This document shows positions 27,391-36,723 of a stretch of 64,000 nucleotides of DNA, one piece after another. The translations under genes and the position numbers were made by a program. The stretch spans positions 1-64,000 of the forward strand of contig JALEJS010000033.1 of assembly GCA_022769545.1 (NCBI GenBank). The letters are read 5' to 3'. Numbering within the stretch: the first letter of the stretch is position 1; each line of letters starts with the position of its first letter. Under the pieces are notes generated by a model that did not search any database, was not told the origin of the DNA, and saw nothing but the letters and a program-made list of their open reading frames with translations. Source of the stretch: Blautia sp. Its GTDB lineage: Bacteria; Bacillota; Clostridia; Lachnospirales; Lachnospiraceae.

Positions 27391-28713
27391 CTATATACAA
27401 TACAGATACTGCTGAATTTCCCATTCCGTAATCTGTCGATTATATTTACGCCACTGTTTCTTCTTTGCAGCCGCATACTCCTCACAGAATTCGTTTCCGA
27501 GTATTCCCCGGATCCATTCACTTTCCTCAAACAGTGCAATCGCCTCTCCCAGATTTTCCGGAAGATTCTCGATGGAATGTCTCATCTCACTGTCTTCATC
27601 GTCAGAACAGTTCGCAGATTTCACAGGCTGAATTTCATTTTTGATTCCATCCAGTCCTGCGGCAAGACATACAGCAAATACAAGGTAGGGATTCGATGCG
27701 GAATCCGGGCTACGCAGTTCAATTCTCGTATCTGCGCCACGTTCATAGGATACCTTCACAAGAGAATTCTGATTGTATTTGGTCCAGGTCAGTTCGGTCG
27801 GAGCCTCATATCCGGGTACCAGCCGTTTATATGAATTCACCAGCGGATTGGTAATCAGCGCCATCTCCCGGCTGTGCTTCAGAAGACCTCCGATGAAACA
27901 AAATGCCTCCTTGCTCAGTCCGTCTTCTCCGTCAGGATCGTCAAAAATATTCTTTCCATCTTTAAATAAGGCAAAATGAATATGCATACCGGAGCCGTTT
28001 AATTCTTCTCTGGGCTTTGGCATAAATGTAGCATGCAGTCCATGACGTTTGGCGATGGTTCTGACTGTCATTTTCAATGTCATGATTGAATCGGCCATCT
28101 CTGTCATTTCCCCATAATGGAAATCAATCTCATGCTGCGCCGGAGCCGTCTCATGGTGAGAGGATACTACCTCAAAACCGATATTTTCCAGATTGAGCAC
28201 CATATCTCTTCTGGCGTTTTCTCCCAGATCCACCGGACCGATGTCCAGATAACCTGCCTTCTCATGTGTTACTGTGGTGGGAACGCCATTCTCATCTGTG
28301 TGAAACAAAAAGAACTCGCATTCCGGATCAATATAACAGGTGTATCCATCTGCCGCCGCTTCCTGCGCCACTCTTTTCATAATATAACGGGAGCTTCTTT
28401 TCAGCGGCGTCCCATCCGGACGGTAAATATCACAAAGCATTCTTGCGACACGGCTCTGCTGCGGTCTCCAGGGCAGAATAATGAAAGTATTCGGATCCGG
28501 ATACAAATACATATCCGGTTCTTTTTCCACGGCAAGGCCGGCAATAAAAGAACTGTCCACCTTATATTTATTGTCCAGTGCTCTTGGAAGCTCTCTCGCT
28601 GTAATGGCAATATTTTTCAGATTGCCAAACATATCTGTAAACTGCAGCCGGATAAATTCCACATCCTCTTCCTCTGCCATCTGCAGAACTTCTTCCCTGG
28701 TATAATTACCCAT
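27391..28713 (-). CDS. glnA: glutamine synthetase type I
   Basis: 440 residues, the GSI-alpha length. Makes glutamine from glutamate, ammonia and ATP as a dodecamer. Supporting motifs are the DMYLYPD near 79, the ATP-site block KPREELNGSGMHIHFAL and the glutamate-site RIELRSPDSASNPYL. GSI-alpha enzymes are normally not adenylylated. AAGGAGAG lies just before the ATG. It shares a transcript with the ANTAR gene. The leader carries a hexaloop hairpin and an attenuator-like terminator. Confidence 0.96.
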   Translation of the reverse strand: MGNYTREEVLQMAEEEDVEFIRLQFTDMFGNLKNIAITARELPRALDNKYKVDSSFIAGLAVEKEPDMYLYPDPNTFIILPWRPQQSRVARMLCDIYRPDGTPLKRSSRYIMKRVAQEAAADGYTCYIDPECEFFLFHTDENGVPTTVTHEKAGYLDIGPVDLGENARRDMVLNLENIGFEVVSSHHETAPAQHEIDFHYGEMTEMADSIMTLKMTVRTIAKRHGLHATFMPKPREELNGSGMHIHFALFKDGKNIFDDPDGEDGLSKEAFCFIGGLLKHSREMALITNPLVNSYKRLVPGYEAPTELTWTKYNQNSLVKVSYERGADTRIELRSPDSASNPYLVFAVCLAAGLDGIKNEIQPVKSANCSDDEDSEMRHSIENLPENLGEAIALFEESEWIRGILGNEFCEEYAAAKKKQWRKYNRQITEWEIQQYLYCI

Positions 28714-28801
28714 GATAGTCTCTCCTTAATACTATAATTTCATTTTGATGATGTCGGGATCAAAAGATACCATCAATTTCATAAAAATCGGCTCCTGAAA
28801 A

Positions 28802-28851
28802 GAAAAAGGCGCACTTACGCAGGGTTTCCCCACATAAGAACGCCTTTGTTC
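28802..28851 (-). promoter_or_regulatory. glnA leader: ANTAR-type hexaloop hairpin overlapping a terminator
   Basis: On the minus strand GAAC-AAAGGC-GTTC (28851 to 28838) is a perfect 4-bp stem with a hexaloop that has A1 and G4. The loop bases AAAGGCG also form the 5' arm of a terminator: AAAGGCG pairs with CGCCTTT around an 11-bp inner stem capped by AAA, followed by T-rich tail near 28802. The two folds share bases, so binding of an ANTAR protein should favour read-through into glnA. Confidence 0.75.
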
Positions 28852-28859
28852 ATGCAGGT

Positions 28860-28888
28860 ATTATAGCAACCTGCATGAACTTTGTCAA
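28860..28888 (-). promoter_or_regulatory. glnA promoter with flanking dyad
   Basis: Minus strand TTGACA, 17-base spacer, TATAAT: a consensus sigma-A promoter. A 12-bp inverted repeat (GTTCATGCAGGT and ACCTGCATGAAC, 28848-28880) encloses the -10 box, so a DNA-binding repressor site is also possible. Predicted start is near 28853, a few bases before the hexaloop hairpin. Confidence 0.8.
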
Positions 28889-28894
28889 TCATTT

Positions 28895-30379
28895 TTATAA
28901 ATAAGAATAACCCATCAGAGATTCATCTACGGCTTTCGCAGCTTCTCTTCCTTCCCGGATCGCCCAGACAACCAGCGACTGCCCTCTGTGCATATCGCCT
29001 GCTGTAAATACACGCGGAATACTGGTTTCATATTTATCCGGTTCTGTCTGTACATTGGTTCTTCCGTTAATCGCCACCTTAAACGCATCGGTAACGTATT
29101 TCTGACTGCCCAGGAAGCCTGCCGCAATCAGTACCAGATCTGCAGGAACCGTTTCTTCGCTGCCCTCCACCGGAACCATATTCATTCTTCCGGTTTTCTC
29201 GTCCTTCACGCTCTGCAGTTTTACAAGAACCGCCTGCTTCACATTTCCTTTTTTATCTGCAAGGAATTCCTTTACGGTTGTCTGATATACGCGCGGATCA
29301 TGTCCGAATACGGCAATGGCCTCTTCCTGGCCATAATCCGTCTTCAGGACTCTCGGCCACTGCGGCCACGGATTGGATGGTGTCCGTTCCACAGGCGGAC
29401 AGGGCATCATCTCCAGCTGCGTCACGGAAGCGGCCCCAAGACGAATGGAGGTTCCCACACAGTCATTTCCGGTGTCACCTCCGCCGATGACAATGACATG
29501 CTTATCCTTTGCGAGCTCATACGGGACATTTTCAAAATCGGAATCCAGAAGTCTTTTTGTTACCATTCCCAGAAAATCCACTGCAAAATGAATACCATTT
29601 GACTCTCTTCCCGGAACCTTAATGTCACGGGGATTGGAGGCTCCGCAGCACAGAAGCACTCGGTCGAATTTTTCCATCAGTTCCTCAGCCGTGATGTCCA
29701 CACCAATGTTGGTGTTGGTGACAAATTTGACCCCTTCTTCCTCCATCACCTTCAGTCTTCTGTCAATGACCGATTTCTCAAGCTTCATGTTCGGAATTCC
29801 ATATCGAAGAAGTCCCCCGATGCGGTCCTTGCGTTCAAATACCGTAACATCATGACCTCTTCGATTCAGCTGCTGAGCAGCCGCGAGACCGGAGGGTCCG
29901 CTTCCCACAACGGCAATGGTTTTTCCGGTACGAACCTTTGGAATCTGCGGTTTCACCCAGCCTTCTGCATAGGCGGTCTCAATGATGGCACGTTCGTTCT
30001 CCTTCGTGGACACCGGCTCCCCGTCCAGATTGCAGGTACAGGCTGCCTCGCACAGAGCCGGGCAGACACGGCAGGTGAATTCCGGAAAGCTGTGGGTCTT
30101 GGAAAGGCGAAGATATGCCTGTTTCCAGTTTCCTGTATAGACAAGATCATTTGTCTCCGGAACAAGATTATGCAGCGGACACCCGGAAGCCATACCCCCG
30201 AGCATGGCACCGGACTGGCAGAACGGCACTCCGCAGGCCATACAGCGTGCACCCTGAAGTGTCTGCTTCTCTCTGCTTAACGGTGTACGAAATTCATGAA
30301 AATTCTTTATCCGCTCCTTTGGCGGAAGCACTTTTGCAGTTTCTCTTTTATAATCTAAAAATCCTGTTGGTTTTCCCAT
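28895..30379 (-). CDS. gltD: glutamate synthase, small (beta) subunit
   Basis: 494-residue NADPH-dependent FAD/Fe-S subunit that passes electrons to GltB. N-terminal Cys clusters CMACGVPFCQ and CRVCPALCEAACTCN bind 4Fe-4S centres. The FAD fold is VVGSGPSGLAAAQQL and the NADPH fold VIGGGDTGNDC; a C-terminal FTAGDMHRGQSL completes it. It follows gltB by 15 bases. Its stop lies only 6 bases from the glnA promoter. Confidence 0.96.
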   Translation of the reverse strand: MGKPTGFLDYKRETAKVLPPKERIKNFHEFRTPLSREKQTLQGARCMACGVPFCQSGAMLGGMASGCPLHNLVPETNDLVYTGNWKQAYLRLSKTHSFPEFTCRVCPALCEAACTCNLDGEPVSTKENERAIIETAYAEGWVKPQIPKVRTGKTIAVVGSGPSGLAAAQQLNRRGHDVTVFERKDRIGGLLRYGIPNMKLEKSVIDRRLKVMEEEGVKFVTNTNIGVDITAEELMEKFDRVLLCCGASNPRDIKVPGRESNGIHFAVDFLGMVTKRLLDSDFENVPYELAKDKHVIVIGGGDTGNDCVGTSIRLGAASVTQLEMMPCPPVERTPSNPWPQWPRVLKTDYGQEEAIAVFGHDPRVYQTTVKEFLADKKGNVKQAVLVKLQSVKDEKTGRMNMVPVEGSEETVPADLVLIAAGFLGSQKYVTDAFKVAINGRTNVQTEPDKYETSIPRVFTAGDMHRGQSLVVWAIREGREAAKAVDESLMGYSYL

Positions 30380-30394
30380 GATACTGGCTCCTCC

Positions 30395-33300
30395 TTAACG
30401 TTTTGATCCGATGCTTTCATAGAAAGCTTCCATCTGTGCCTGGTCGCTTGTCAGACCTTTTTCTTCCAGCTTCGCACTCAGCGTAATCATCCGTTTGTAT
30501 TCATCCGGAATCAGCTTTTTGAAATGAGGCAGGTAGTAGTTGAAGTCTGCCAGAATCTTGGCACCCAGTTTGGAACCGGTCGCTGCCACATGGGCCTCGA
30601 TCATATCATGAAGTTCCTTCTTATCATATTTGTTTTCCACCTTTTCAATGGAAATCATTGCTTTATTGATGTTGCGGTACAGTACATTCTCTTCATCCAG
30701 AACATATGCAATACCACCGCTCATGCCGGCTGCAAAGTTTTTCCCGGTTTTTCCGAGAACCACGACACGACCGCCGGTCATGTACTCACAGCCATGCTCT
30801 CCCACGCCTTCCACAACAGCACAGGCGCCGGAATTACGAACTGCAAAACGTTCACCGGCCACACCATTGATGTACGCGGTTCCGCTGGTGGCACCATAAA
30901 GAGCCACATTTCCGATGATAATATTATCTTCTGCTTTATACGACGCATTTTCCGGAACCTTTACGATCAGTTTTCCTCCGGAAAGTCCCTTTCCAAAATA
31001 GTCATTGCTGTCACCAGTCAGTTCCAGAGTCAGACCTTTCGGAATGAATGCGCCAAAGCTCTGTCCGCCGGCACCGGTACAGTGAACCACGATGGTATCC
31101 TCCGGAAGACCTTCCTTATGGTTTCGTGTAATTTCAGCCCCGAGAATCGTGCCGACCGTACGGTCTGTATTGGAAACATTTACACTCAGCTCGGTTTTCT
31201 TTCCCTGAAGCAGAGCTTTCTGACATTTTTTCAGAAGAACCTTTTCGTCCAGTGTCTTTTCCAGTTCAAAGTTGAACTGTGCCTTCGGGTCAAACGTTAC
31301 TTTTTTCCCTTCTCCGGCATACGGATTGTTCAGAATGGCGGAGAGATCCACCTTTCCCACATGCGGTTCCTCCACAGTCTGGGACTGAACCAGAAGATCC
31401 GTGCGTCCGACCATCTCATCCACCGAACGAACACCGAGTTTTGACATGTACTCCCGCAGCTCCTGCGCAATAAAGCGCATGAAGTTTTCAACATATTCCG
31501 GTTTTCCGCGGAAACGTTTGCGCAGTTCCGGGCTCTGTGTGGCAACACCTACCGGACAGGTATCCAGATTGCAGACACGCATCATGACACATCCCATGGT
31601 TACAAGCGGTGCCGTTGCAAACCCGAATTCTTCTGCGCCCATCAGTGCTGCAATTGCAACATCACGTCCGCTCATCAGCTTTCCGTCTGTCTCAATACGG
31701 ACACGATTGCGCAAGCCATTCATCAGAAGTGTCTGATGTGTCTCTGCCAGTCCAAGTTCCCACGGAAGTCCGGCATTATGGATGGAGCTTCTCGGAGCAG
31801 CACCGGTACCTCCGTCATAACCGGAAATCAGAATCACCTGTGCACCTGCTTTTGCAACACCGGCAGCAACGGTACCCACACCGGCTTCCGATACCAGTTT
31901 TACGGAAATATCCGCATATTTATTGGAATTTTTCAGGTCATAGATCAGCTGTGCCAGATCCTCGATGGAATAAATATCATGGTGCGGCGGCGGAGATATC
32001 AGGCTGACGCCCGGCGTGGAATGACGTGTCTTCGCAATCCACGGGTACACCTTTTTAGCCGGAAGATGCCCGCCTTCTCCAGGTTTTGCACCCTGTGCCA
32101 TCTTAATCTGAATTTCTCTTGCCGATACAAGATATGAACTGGTCACACCAAATCGTCCGCTCGCAACCTGTTTGATCGCAGAACAACGGTCATTGGCTGT
32201 GCCGGCAGATTCAATTCTCTCATCACTTTCTCCGCCTTCACCGGTATTGGATTTTCCGTGAAGATGGTTCATGGCAATGGCCAGTGTCTCATGGGCCTCC
32301 TGTGAGATGGAACCATAGGACATGGCTCCTGTCTTAAATCGTTTCACGATCTCATCAACGCTTTCCACTTCTTCCATGGGAACCGGTGTCTCGGCATATT
32401 TGAAGTCGAGAATTCCTCTTAAATTTCCATGGTTTTCCGCATCCACCTTTGCGGTATATTCTTTGAACAGCGCATAGCTTCCGGTCCAAGTAGACTGCTG
32501 AAGAAGATGAATGGTTGCAGGGTTGTAGCGATGTGCTTCTCCCTGACTTCTGGATTTATGCGCTCCCATACTGTCCAGCGTAAGGTCTGTTGCCAGCCCC
32601 AGCGGATCAAAGGCTTCGGAATGAAGCTTCTCTACCGTGTTCTCGATGTCTTCCATCGTGATACCGCCCACTCTGCTGACGGTTCCGGTGAAGTATTTAT
32701 CGATCACTTTCTGAGAAATACCGATCGCCTCAAAAATCTGAGATCCCTGATAGGACTGAATGGTAGAAATACCCATTTTGGAAGCAATTTTTACAATTCC
32801 GCTCAGTACGGCATGATTGTAATCATCCACAGCCGCATAATAATCCTTATCCAGCATATGATTATCGATCAGCTCCCGGATGGTCTCCTGCGCGAGATAT
32901 GGATTGATCGCACTCGCGCCATAGCCGAGAAGTGTCGCAAAATGATGTACCTCACGGGGTTCCCCGGATTCCAGAATAATCGCAAGGGAGGTACTCTTTT
33001 TCGTCTTTACGAGATGCTGATGTACTGCCGAAACTGCCAGAAGAGACGGAATCGGCATATGGTTTTCATCCACGCCGCGGTCAGAAAGGACAAGAATATT
33101 TGCTCCCTCACGGAAAGCCTTATCTACTTCCACGAACAGGCGGTCAATGGCTCTTTCCAGCTTGGTACTCTTGTAATAAAGCGTCGAGACAACCGCTGTC
33201 TTAAATCCGGGTCTGTTCAGGTTTTTGATTTTCAGCATATCGGTGTTGGTGAGGATCGGGTTGTTGATCTTCAGTACCTGACAGTTTTCCGGTTTCAGTT

Positions 33301-34942
33301 CCAGCAGATTGCCGTCTTTTCCCACATAAACGCTGGTGGAGGTAACGATCTGCTCACGGATCGCATCGATCGGCGGATTGGTAACCTGCGCAAACAGCTG
33401 TTTAAAGTAATCGAACAGCGGACGGTTTTCCCTGGAAAAAACAGCCAGCGGAGTATCGGTACCCATGGCACCGATGCTCTCGGCACCGTTCATTGCCATA
33501 TTACGGATCGATGTCCGATACTGTTCATAGGTATATCCGAAGGCTTTCTGAAGACGTGAGCGCTCTTCCTCTGTGTATTCGACCATTCTCTGATTCGGAA
33601 TTTTGATGCTTTTCAGTTCCACGAGGTTGCTGTCCAGCCATTCTCCATATGGCTGCTCATGAGCGTAGCCTTCCTTCAGCTCGTTATCATCAATCACCTT
33701 TCCTTTGACCGTATCCACCAGAAGCATTTTTCCGGGATGAAGACGTTCCTTAAGAACAATCCTGTCCTCCGGAATCGGAAGAACACCAACTTCCGAAGAA
33801 AGAATCATATATCCGTCGGACGTAATGTAATATCTGGACGGTCTCAGACCGTTCCGGTCAAGAACCGCACCCATGACATCGCCGTCAGAAAACAGAATGG
33901 ATGCCGGTCCGTCCCACGGTTCCATCATCGTTGCATAATACTGATAAAAATCACGCTTTTCCTGGGAAATGGTATCATTGTTCGCCCATGGCTCCGGAAT
34001 ACAGATCATTGCTGCCAGTGCAAGCTCCATGCCGCTCATGACAAGAAATTCCAGGGTATTGTCCAGCATGGCCGAATCCGAACCTGCCCGGTTTACCACC
34101 GGAAGAACTTTGTGCAGCTCGCCTTTCAGGTACGGAGATTCCATATTTTCCTCCCGTGCCAGCATCTTGTCCGCATTTCCGCGAATGGTATTGATCTCAC
34201 CGTTGTGAACCATGAAACGGTTCGGATGCGCGCGTTCCCAGCTCGGATTGGTATTTGTACTGAATCTGGAATGAACCATGGCAATGGCAGATTCATAATC
34301 CGGACTCTGAAGATCTTCAAAAAATGTCCGAAGCTGTCCCACAAGGAACATGCCCTTGTATACAATTGTACGGCTGCTCATAGATACCACATAGGTATTG
34401 TCATTGCTCTGCTCAAATTCCCGACGCACAATATACAGCTTCCGATCAAAAGGAAGTCCCTTCTCCACGTCCTCCGGCTTCTGAATAAAAGCCTGCATAA
34501 TGCAGGGCATGCATTCTCTCGCCTTATGTCCCAGTACCTGCGGAAATACCGGTACGGTTCTCCAGCCGAGAAGCTCAAGACCTTCTTTTTTCAGGATCAC
34601 CTCGAACATTTTTTTCGCCTGGGCACGTTTGATCTCATGCTGCGGAAAGAAAAACTGGGCAATTCCGTATTCTCTTTCTCCTCCAAGGATAATTCCATCT
34701 TTTTTACAGACTTTTTTGAAAAATTTATGGGAAATCTGCAGAAGGATTCCAACACCGTCACCGGTCTTTCCTTCTGCATCCTTACCTGCACGATGCTCCA
34801 GATTTTCAACGATCCTCAGAGCATTTTCCACCGTTTCATGCGTCTTCTTTCCCTTGATATTGACCACGGCTCCGATTCCGCAGTTGTCATGCTCAAATTC
34901 CGGGCGATACAGTCCACACGGTTCCTTCCTCACTTCACTCAT
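30395..34942 (-). CDS. gltB: glutamate synthase, large (alpha) subunit
   Basis: 1515 residues. Hydrolyses glutamine, channels the ammonia to 2-oxoglutarate and releases two glutamates. An N-terminal class II amidotransferase domain begins at Cys21 (CGIGAV), so a 20-residue propeptide must be removed. A central domain follows, then the FMN/3Fe-4S synthase domain (about 850-1200) with CVMMRVCNLDTCPVG, and the C-terminal GXGXG beta-helix (about 1270-1480). The start is 6 bases after the pyrG stop, and its ribosome site AGGAAAGGATGAGG overlaps the end of pyrG. Confidence 0.97.
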   Translation of the reverse strand: MSEVRKEPCGLYRPEFEHDNCGIGAVVNIKGKKTHETVENALRIVENLEHRAGKDAEGKTGDGVGILLQISHKFFKKVCKKDGIILGGEREYGIAQFFFPQHEIKRAQAKKMFEVILKKEGLELLGWRTVPVFPQVLGHKARECMPCIMQAFIQKPEDVEKGLPFDRKLYIVRREFEQSNDNTYVVSMSSRTIVYKGMFLVGQLRTFFEDLQSPDYESAIAMVHSRFSTNTNPSWERAHPNRFMVHNGEINTIRGNADKMLAREENMESPYLKGELHKVLPVVNRAGSDSAMLDNTLEFLVMSGMELALAAMICIPEPWANNDTISQEKRDFYQYYATMMEPWDGPASILFSDGDVMGAVLDRNGLRPSRYYITSDGYMILSSEVGVLPIPEDRIVLKERLHPGKMLLVDTVKGKVIDDNELKEGYAHEQPYGEWLDSNLVELKSIKIPNQRMVEYTEEERSRLQKAFGYTYEQYRTSIRNMAMNGAESIGAMGTDTPLAVFSRENRPLFDYFKQLFAQVTNPPIDAIREQIVTSTSVYVGKDGNLLELKPENCQVLKINNPILTNTDMLKIKNLNRPGFKTAVVSTLYYKSTKLERAIDRLFVEVDKAFREGANILVLSDRGVDENHMPIPSLLAVSAVHQHLVKTKKSTSLAIILESGEPREVHHFATLLGYGASAINPYLAQETIRELIDNHMLDKDYYAAVDDYNHAVLSGIVKIASKMGISTIQSYQGSQIFEAIGISQKVIDKYFTGTVSRVGGITMEDIENTVEKLHSEAFDPLGLATDLTLDSMGAHKSRSQGEAHRYNPATIHLLQQSTWTGSYALFKEYTAKVDAENHGNLRGILDFKYAETPVPMEEVESVDEIVKRFKTGAMSYGSISQEAHETLAIAMNHLHGKSNTGEGGESDERIESAGTANDRCSAIKQVASGRFGVTSSYLVSAREIQIKMAQGAKPGEGGHLPAKKVYPWIAKTRHSTPGVSLISPPPHHDIYSIEDLAQLIYDLKNSNKYADISVKLVSEAGVGTVAAGVAKAGAQVILISGYDGGTGAAPRSSIHNAGLPWELGLAETHQTLLMNGLRNRVRIETDGKLMSGRDVAIAALMGAEEFGFATAPLVTMGCVMMRVCNLDTCPVGVATQSPELRKRFRGKPEYVENFMRFIAQELREYMSKLGVRSVDEMVGRTDLLVQSQTVEEPHVGKVDLSAILNNPYAGEGKKVTFDPKAQFNFELEKTLDEKVLLKKCQKALLQGKKTELSVNVSNTDRTVGTILGAEITRNHKEGLPEDTIVVHCTGAGGQSFGAFIPKGLTLELTGDSNDYFGKGLSGGKLIVKVPENASYKAEDNIIIGNVALYGATSGTAYINGVAGERFAVRNSGACAVVEGVGEHGCEYMTGGRVVVLGKTGKNFAAGMSGGIAYVLDEENVLYRNINKAMISIEKVENKYDKKELHDMIEAHVAATGSKLGAKILADFNYYLPHFKKLIPDEYKRMITLSAKLEEKGLTSDQAQMEAFYESIGSKR

Positions 34943-34948
34943 TTTTCC

Positions 34949-36559
34949 TCATCCTTTCCTGTTCTTTTCCACTGCCGCCTGAATAAATCCACGGAACAGC
35001 GGATGTGCATGATTGGGTCTTGACTTAAATTCCGGATGTCCCTGCGTTCCCACAAAGAACGGATGATCCGCAATTTCAATCATTTCCACGATATGTTTAT
35101 CCGGTGAAGTTCCTGCAATGCGCATTCCTTTCGCATCCAGCTCTTCACGGTATGCATTATTTACTTCATAGCGATGTCTGTGGCGTTCTTCGATTTCATG
35201 TTTTCCAAACAGGCCTTCTGACACAGAACCCTCACGCAGAACACATGGATAACTGCCCAGTCTCAGAGTTCCGCCCAGATCCTCCACATTTTCCTGATCC
35301 GGCATCAGTGCGATCACCGGATGGGTAGTCTCAGGATCCAGTTCTATGCTGTTTGCGTCCGCATAACCCAGTACATGACGGGCAAATTCCACAATGGCCA
35401 TCTGCATCCCGAGGCAGATACCCAGATACGGGATCTTGTGAACCCTTGCGTAATATGCGGCCAGAATCATTCCTTCTGTTCCGCGGTTTCCGAATCCGCC
35501 CGGAACAAGAATTCCATCCACACTGTGCAGTCTCTGATCCAGATTTTTCTCATCCAGTTCCTCAGAATCCACCCACTCGATTTCCACTTTTGCCCGGCAG
35601 GAAATACCGCCGTGCTTCAGTGCCTCCACCACGCTCAGATACGCGTCATGCAGCTGTGTATATTTGCCGACCATGGCAATTTTTACAACCTTGTCCGGAT
35701 TTCTCAGACGTTCCACCATTTCTTCCCAGTCGGAAAGATCCGGTTTTCTGTTTTCCAGACGAAGGCTCTGCAGTACCACATCCGCCAGCTTCTCTCTTTC
35801 CATTGCAAGAGGCGCTTCATACAGATATTCCACATCCAGATTCTGCAGGACATGTGTGACCGGAACATTACAGAAAAGTGCGATTTTCTCCTTCAGTTCT
35901 TCGGTAAGGGCATGCTCACTTCTGCAAACCAGAAGATCCGGCTGAATTCCCATTCCCTGAAGCTCTTTCACACTGGCCTGCGTCGGCTTTGTCTTCATTT
36001 CTTCGGATGCCCGAAGATAGGGAATCAGTGTCACATGGATCAGAATCGCATTATCTCTTCCCACATCATGCTGGAACTGACGGATGGATTCCAGAAACGG
36101 CTGACTTTCGATATCACCCACCGTCCCTCCGACCTCAATGATCGCAATGCGTTCCTCATCCGGAGATTTCGCACGATAAAAACGCCCTTTTATTTCATTG
36201 GTAATGTGCGGGATCACCTGCACCGTTCCCCCGCCGTAATCTCCGTGACGTTCCTTCTGAAGAACAGACCAGTATATTTTTCCTGTCGTCACATTGGAGT
36301 TCCTGTCAAGACTCTCATCGATGAAACGCTCATAATGTCCCAGATCCAGATCAGTCTCCGTGCCGTCATCTGTCACGAATACTTCTCCATGCTGAATCGG
36401 GTTCATGGTTCCAGGATCAATATTGATATAGGGATCAAATTTCTGCATGGTAACCTGATAACCACGCGCCTTGAGAAGGCGCCCGAGCGATGCTGCGGTA
36501 ATTCCTTTTCCAAGACCGGATACCACACCTCCGGTAACGAATACATATTTTACTGCCAT
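34949..36559 (-). CDS. pyrG: CTP synthase
   Basis: 536 residues; converts UTP to CTP with ATP and glutamine. The synthetase domain starts [19 protein letters not shown] and carries the [21 protein letters not shown] site. The class I glutaminase domain (about 290-536) has GICLGMQMA with the catalytic Cys and [12 protein letters not shown] with His/Glu. The ATG at 36559 has GGAGGAGG upstream. It leads a pyrG-gltB-gltD operon. The leader has a terminator-like hairpin. Confidence 0.97.
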   Translation of the reverse strand: MAVKYVFVTGGVVSGLGKGITAASLGRLLKARGYQVTMQKFDPYINIDPGTMNPIQHGEVFVTDDGTETDLDLGHYERFIDESLDRNSNVTTGKIYWSVLQKERHGDYGGGTVQVIPHITNEIKGRFYRAKSPDEERIAIIEVGGTVGDIESQPFLESIRQFQHDVGRDNAILIHVTLIPYLRASEEMKTKPTQASVKELQGMGIQPDLLVCRSEHALTEELKEKIALFCNVPVTHVLQNLDVEYLYEAPLAMEREKLADVVLQSLRLENRKPDLSDWEEMVERLRNPDKVVKIAMVGKYTQLHDAYLSVVEALKHGGISCRAKVEIEWVDSEELDEKNLDQRLHSVDGILVPGGFGNRGTEGMILAAYYARVHKIPYLGICLGMQMAIVEFARHVLGYADANSIELDPETTHPVIALMPDQENVEDLGGTLRLGSYPCVLREGSVSEGLFGKHEIEERHRHRYEVNNAYREELDAKGMRIAGTSPDKHIVEMIEIADHPFFVGTQGHPEFKSRPNHAHPLFRGFIQAAVEKNRKG

Positions 36560-36604
36560 TTTTGATTTCCTCCTCCGTCTTCCCGACAGAACCACATCTG
36601 TCAA

Positions 36605-36660
36605 GAAAAAAGAGCCAGAAGCGGATAACAAGCCACTGCCCTGTTATCTGTTTCTGACTC
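36605..36660 (-). promoter_or_regulatory. pyrG leader terminator (attenuator candidate)
   Basis: On the minus strand an 18-base stem with two mismatches and one G-U pair (36643-36660 with 36612-36629), then six T. It lies between the pyrG promoter and start codon, so transcripts must pass it. In B. subtilis a pyrG leader terminator is relieved by G-stuttering at low CTP; here I do not see the initial GGGC start, so the trigger may differ. Confidence 0.65.
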
Positions 36661-36694
36661 CTTTGTCAGTTTTCCTCAATCTGAAATATGGATT

Positions 36695-36723
36695 ACTATA
36701 CCCCATTTCCACAGGTTTGTCAA
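36695..36723 (-). promoter_or_regulatory. pyrG-gltBD promoter
   Basis: Minus strand TTGACA, 17-base spacer, TATAGT. The -35 box overlaps the TGA stop codon of purF. Confidence 0.75.

Noticed and set aside
28838-28888. glnA leader hairpin as a glutamine riboswitch
   Set aside because: I do not see the conserved junction of the known glnA RNA motif; the transcribed part is too short and fits the hexaloop/terminator model better.
36560-36719. ANTAR hexaloop hairpin in the pyrG leader
   Set aside because: No stem closing an AAAGGN loop is present, although a terminator is. pyrG-gltBD is therefore not placed in the ANTAR group.
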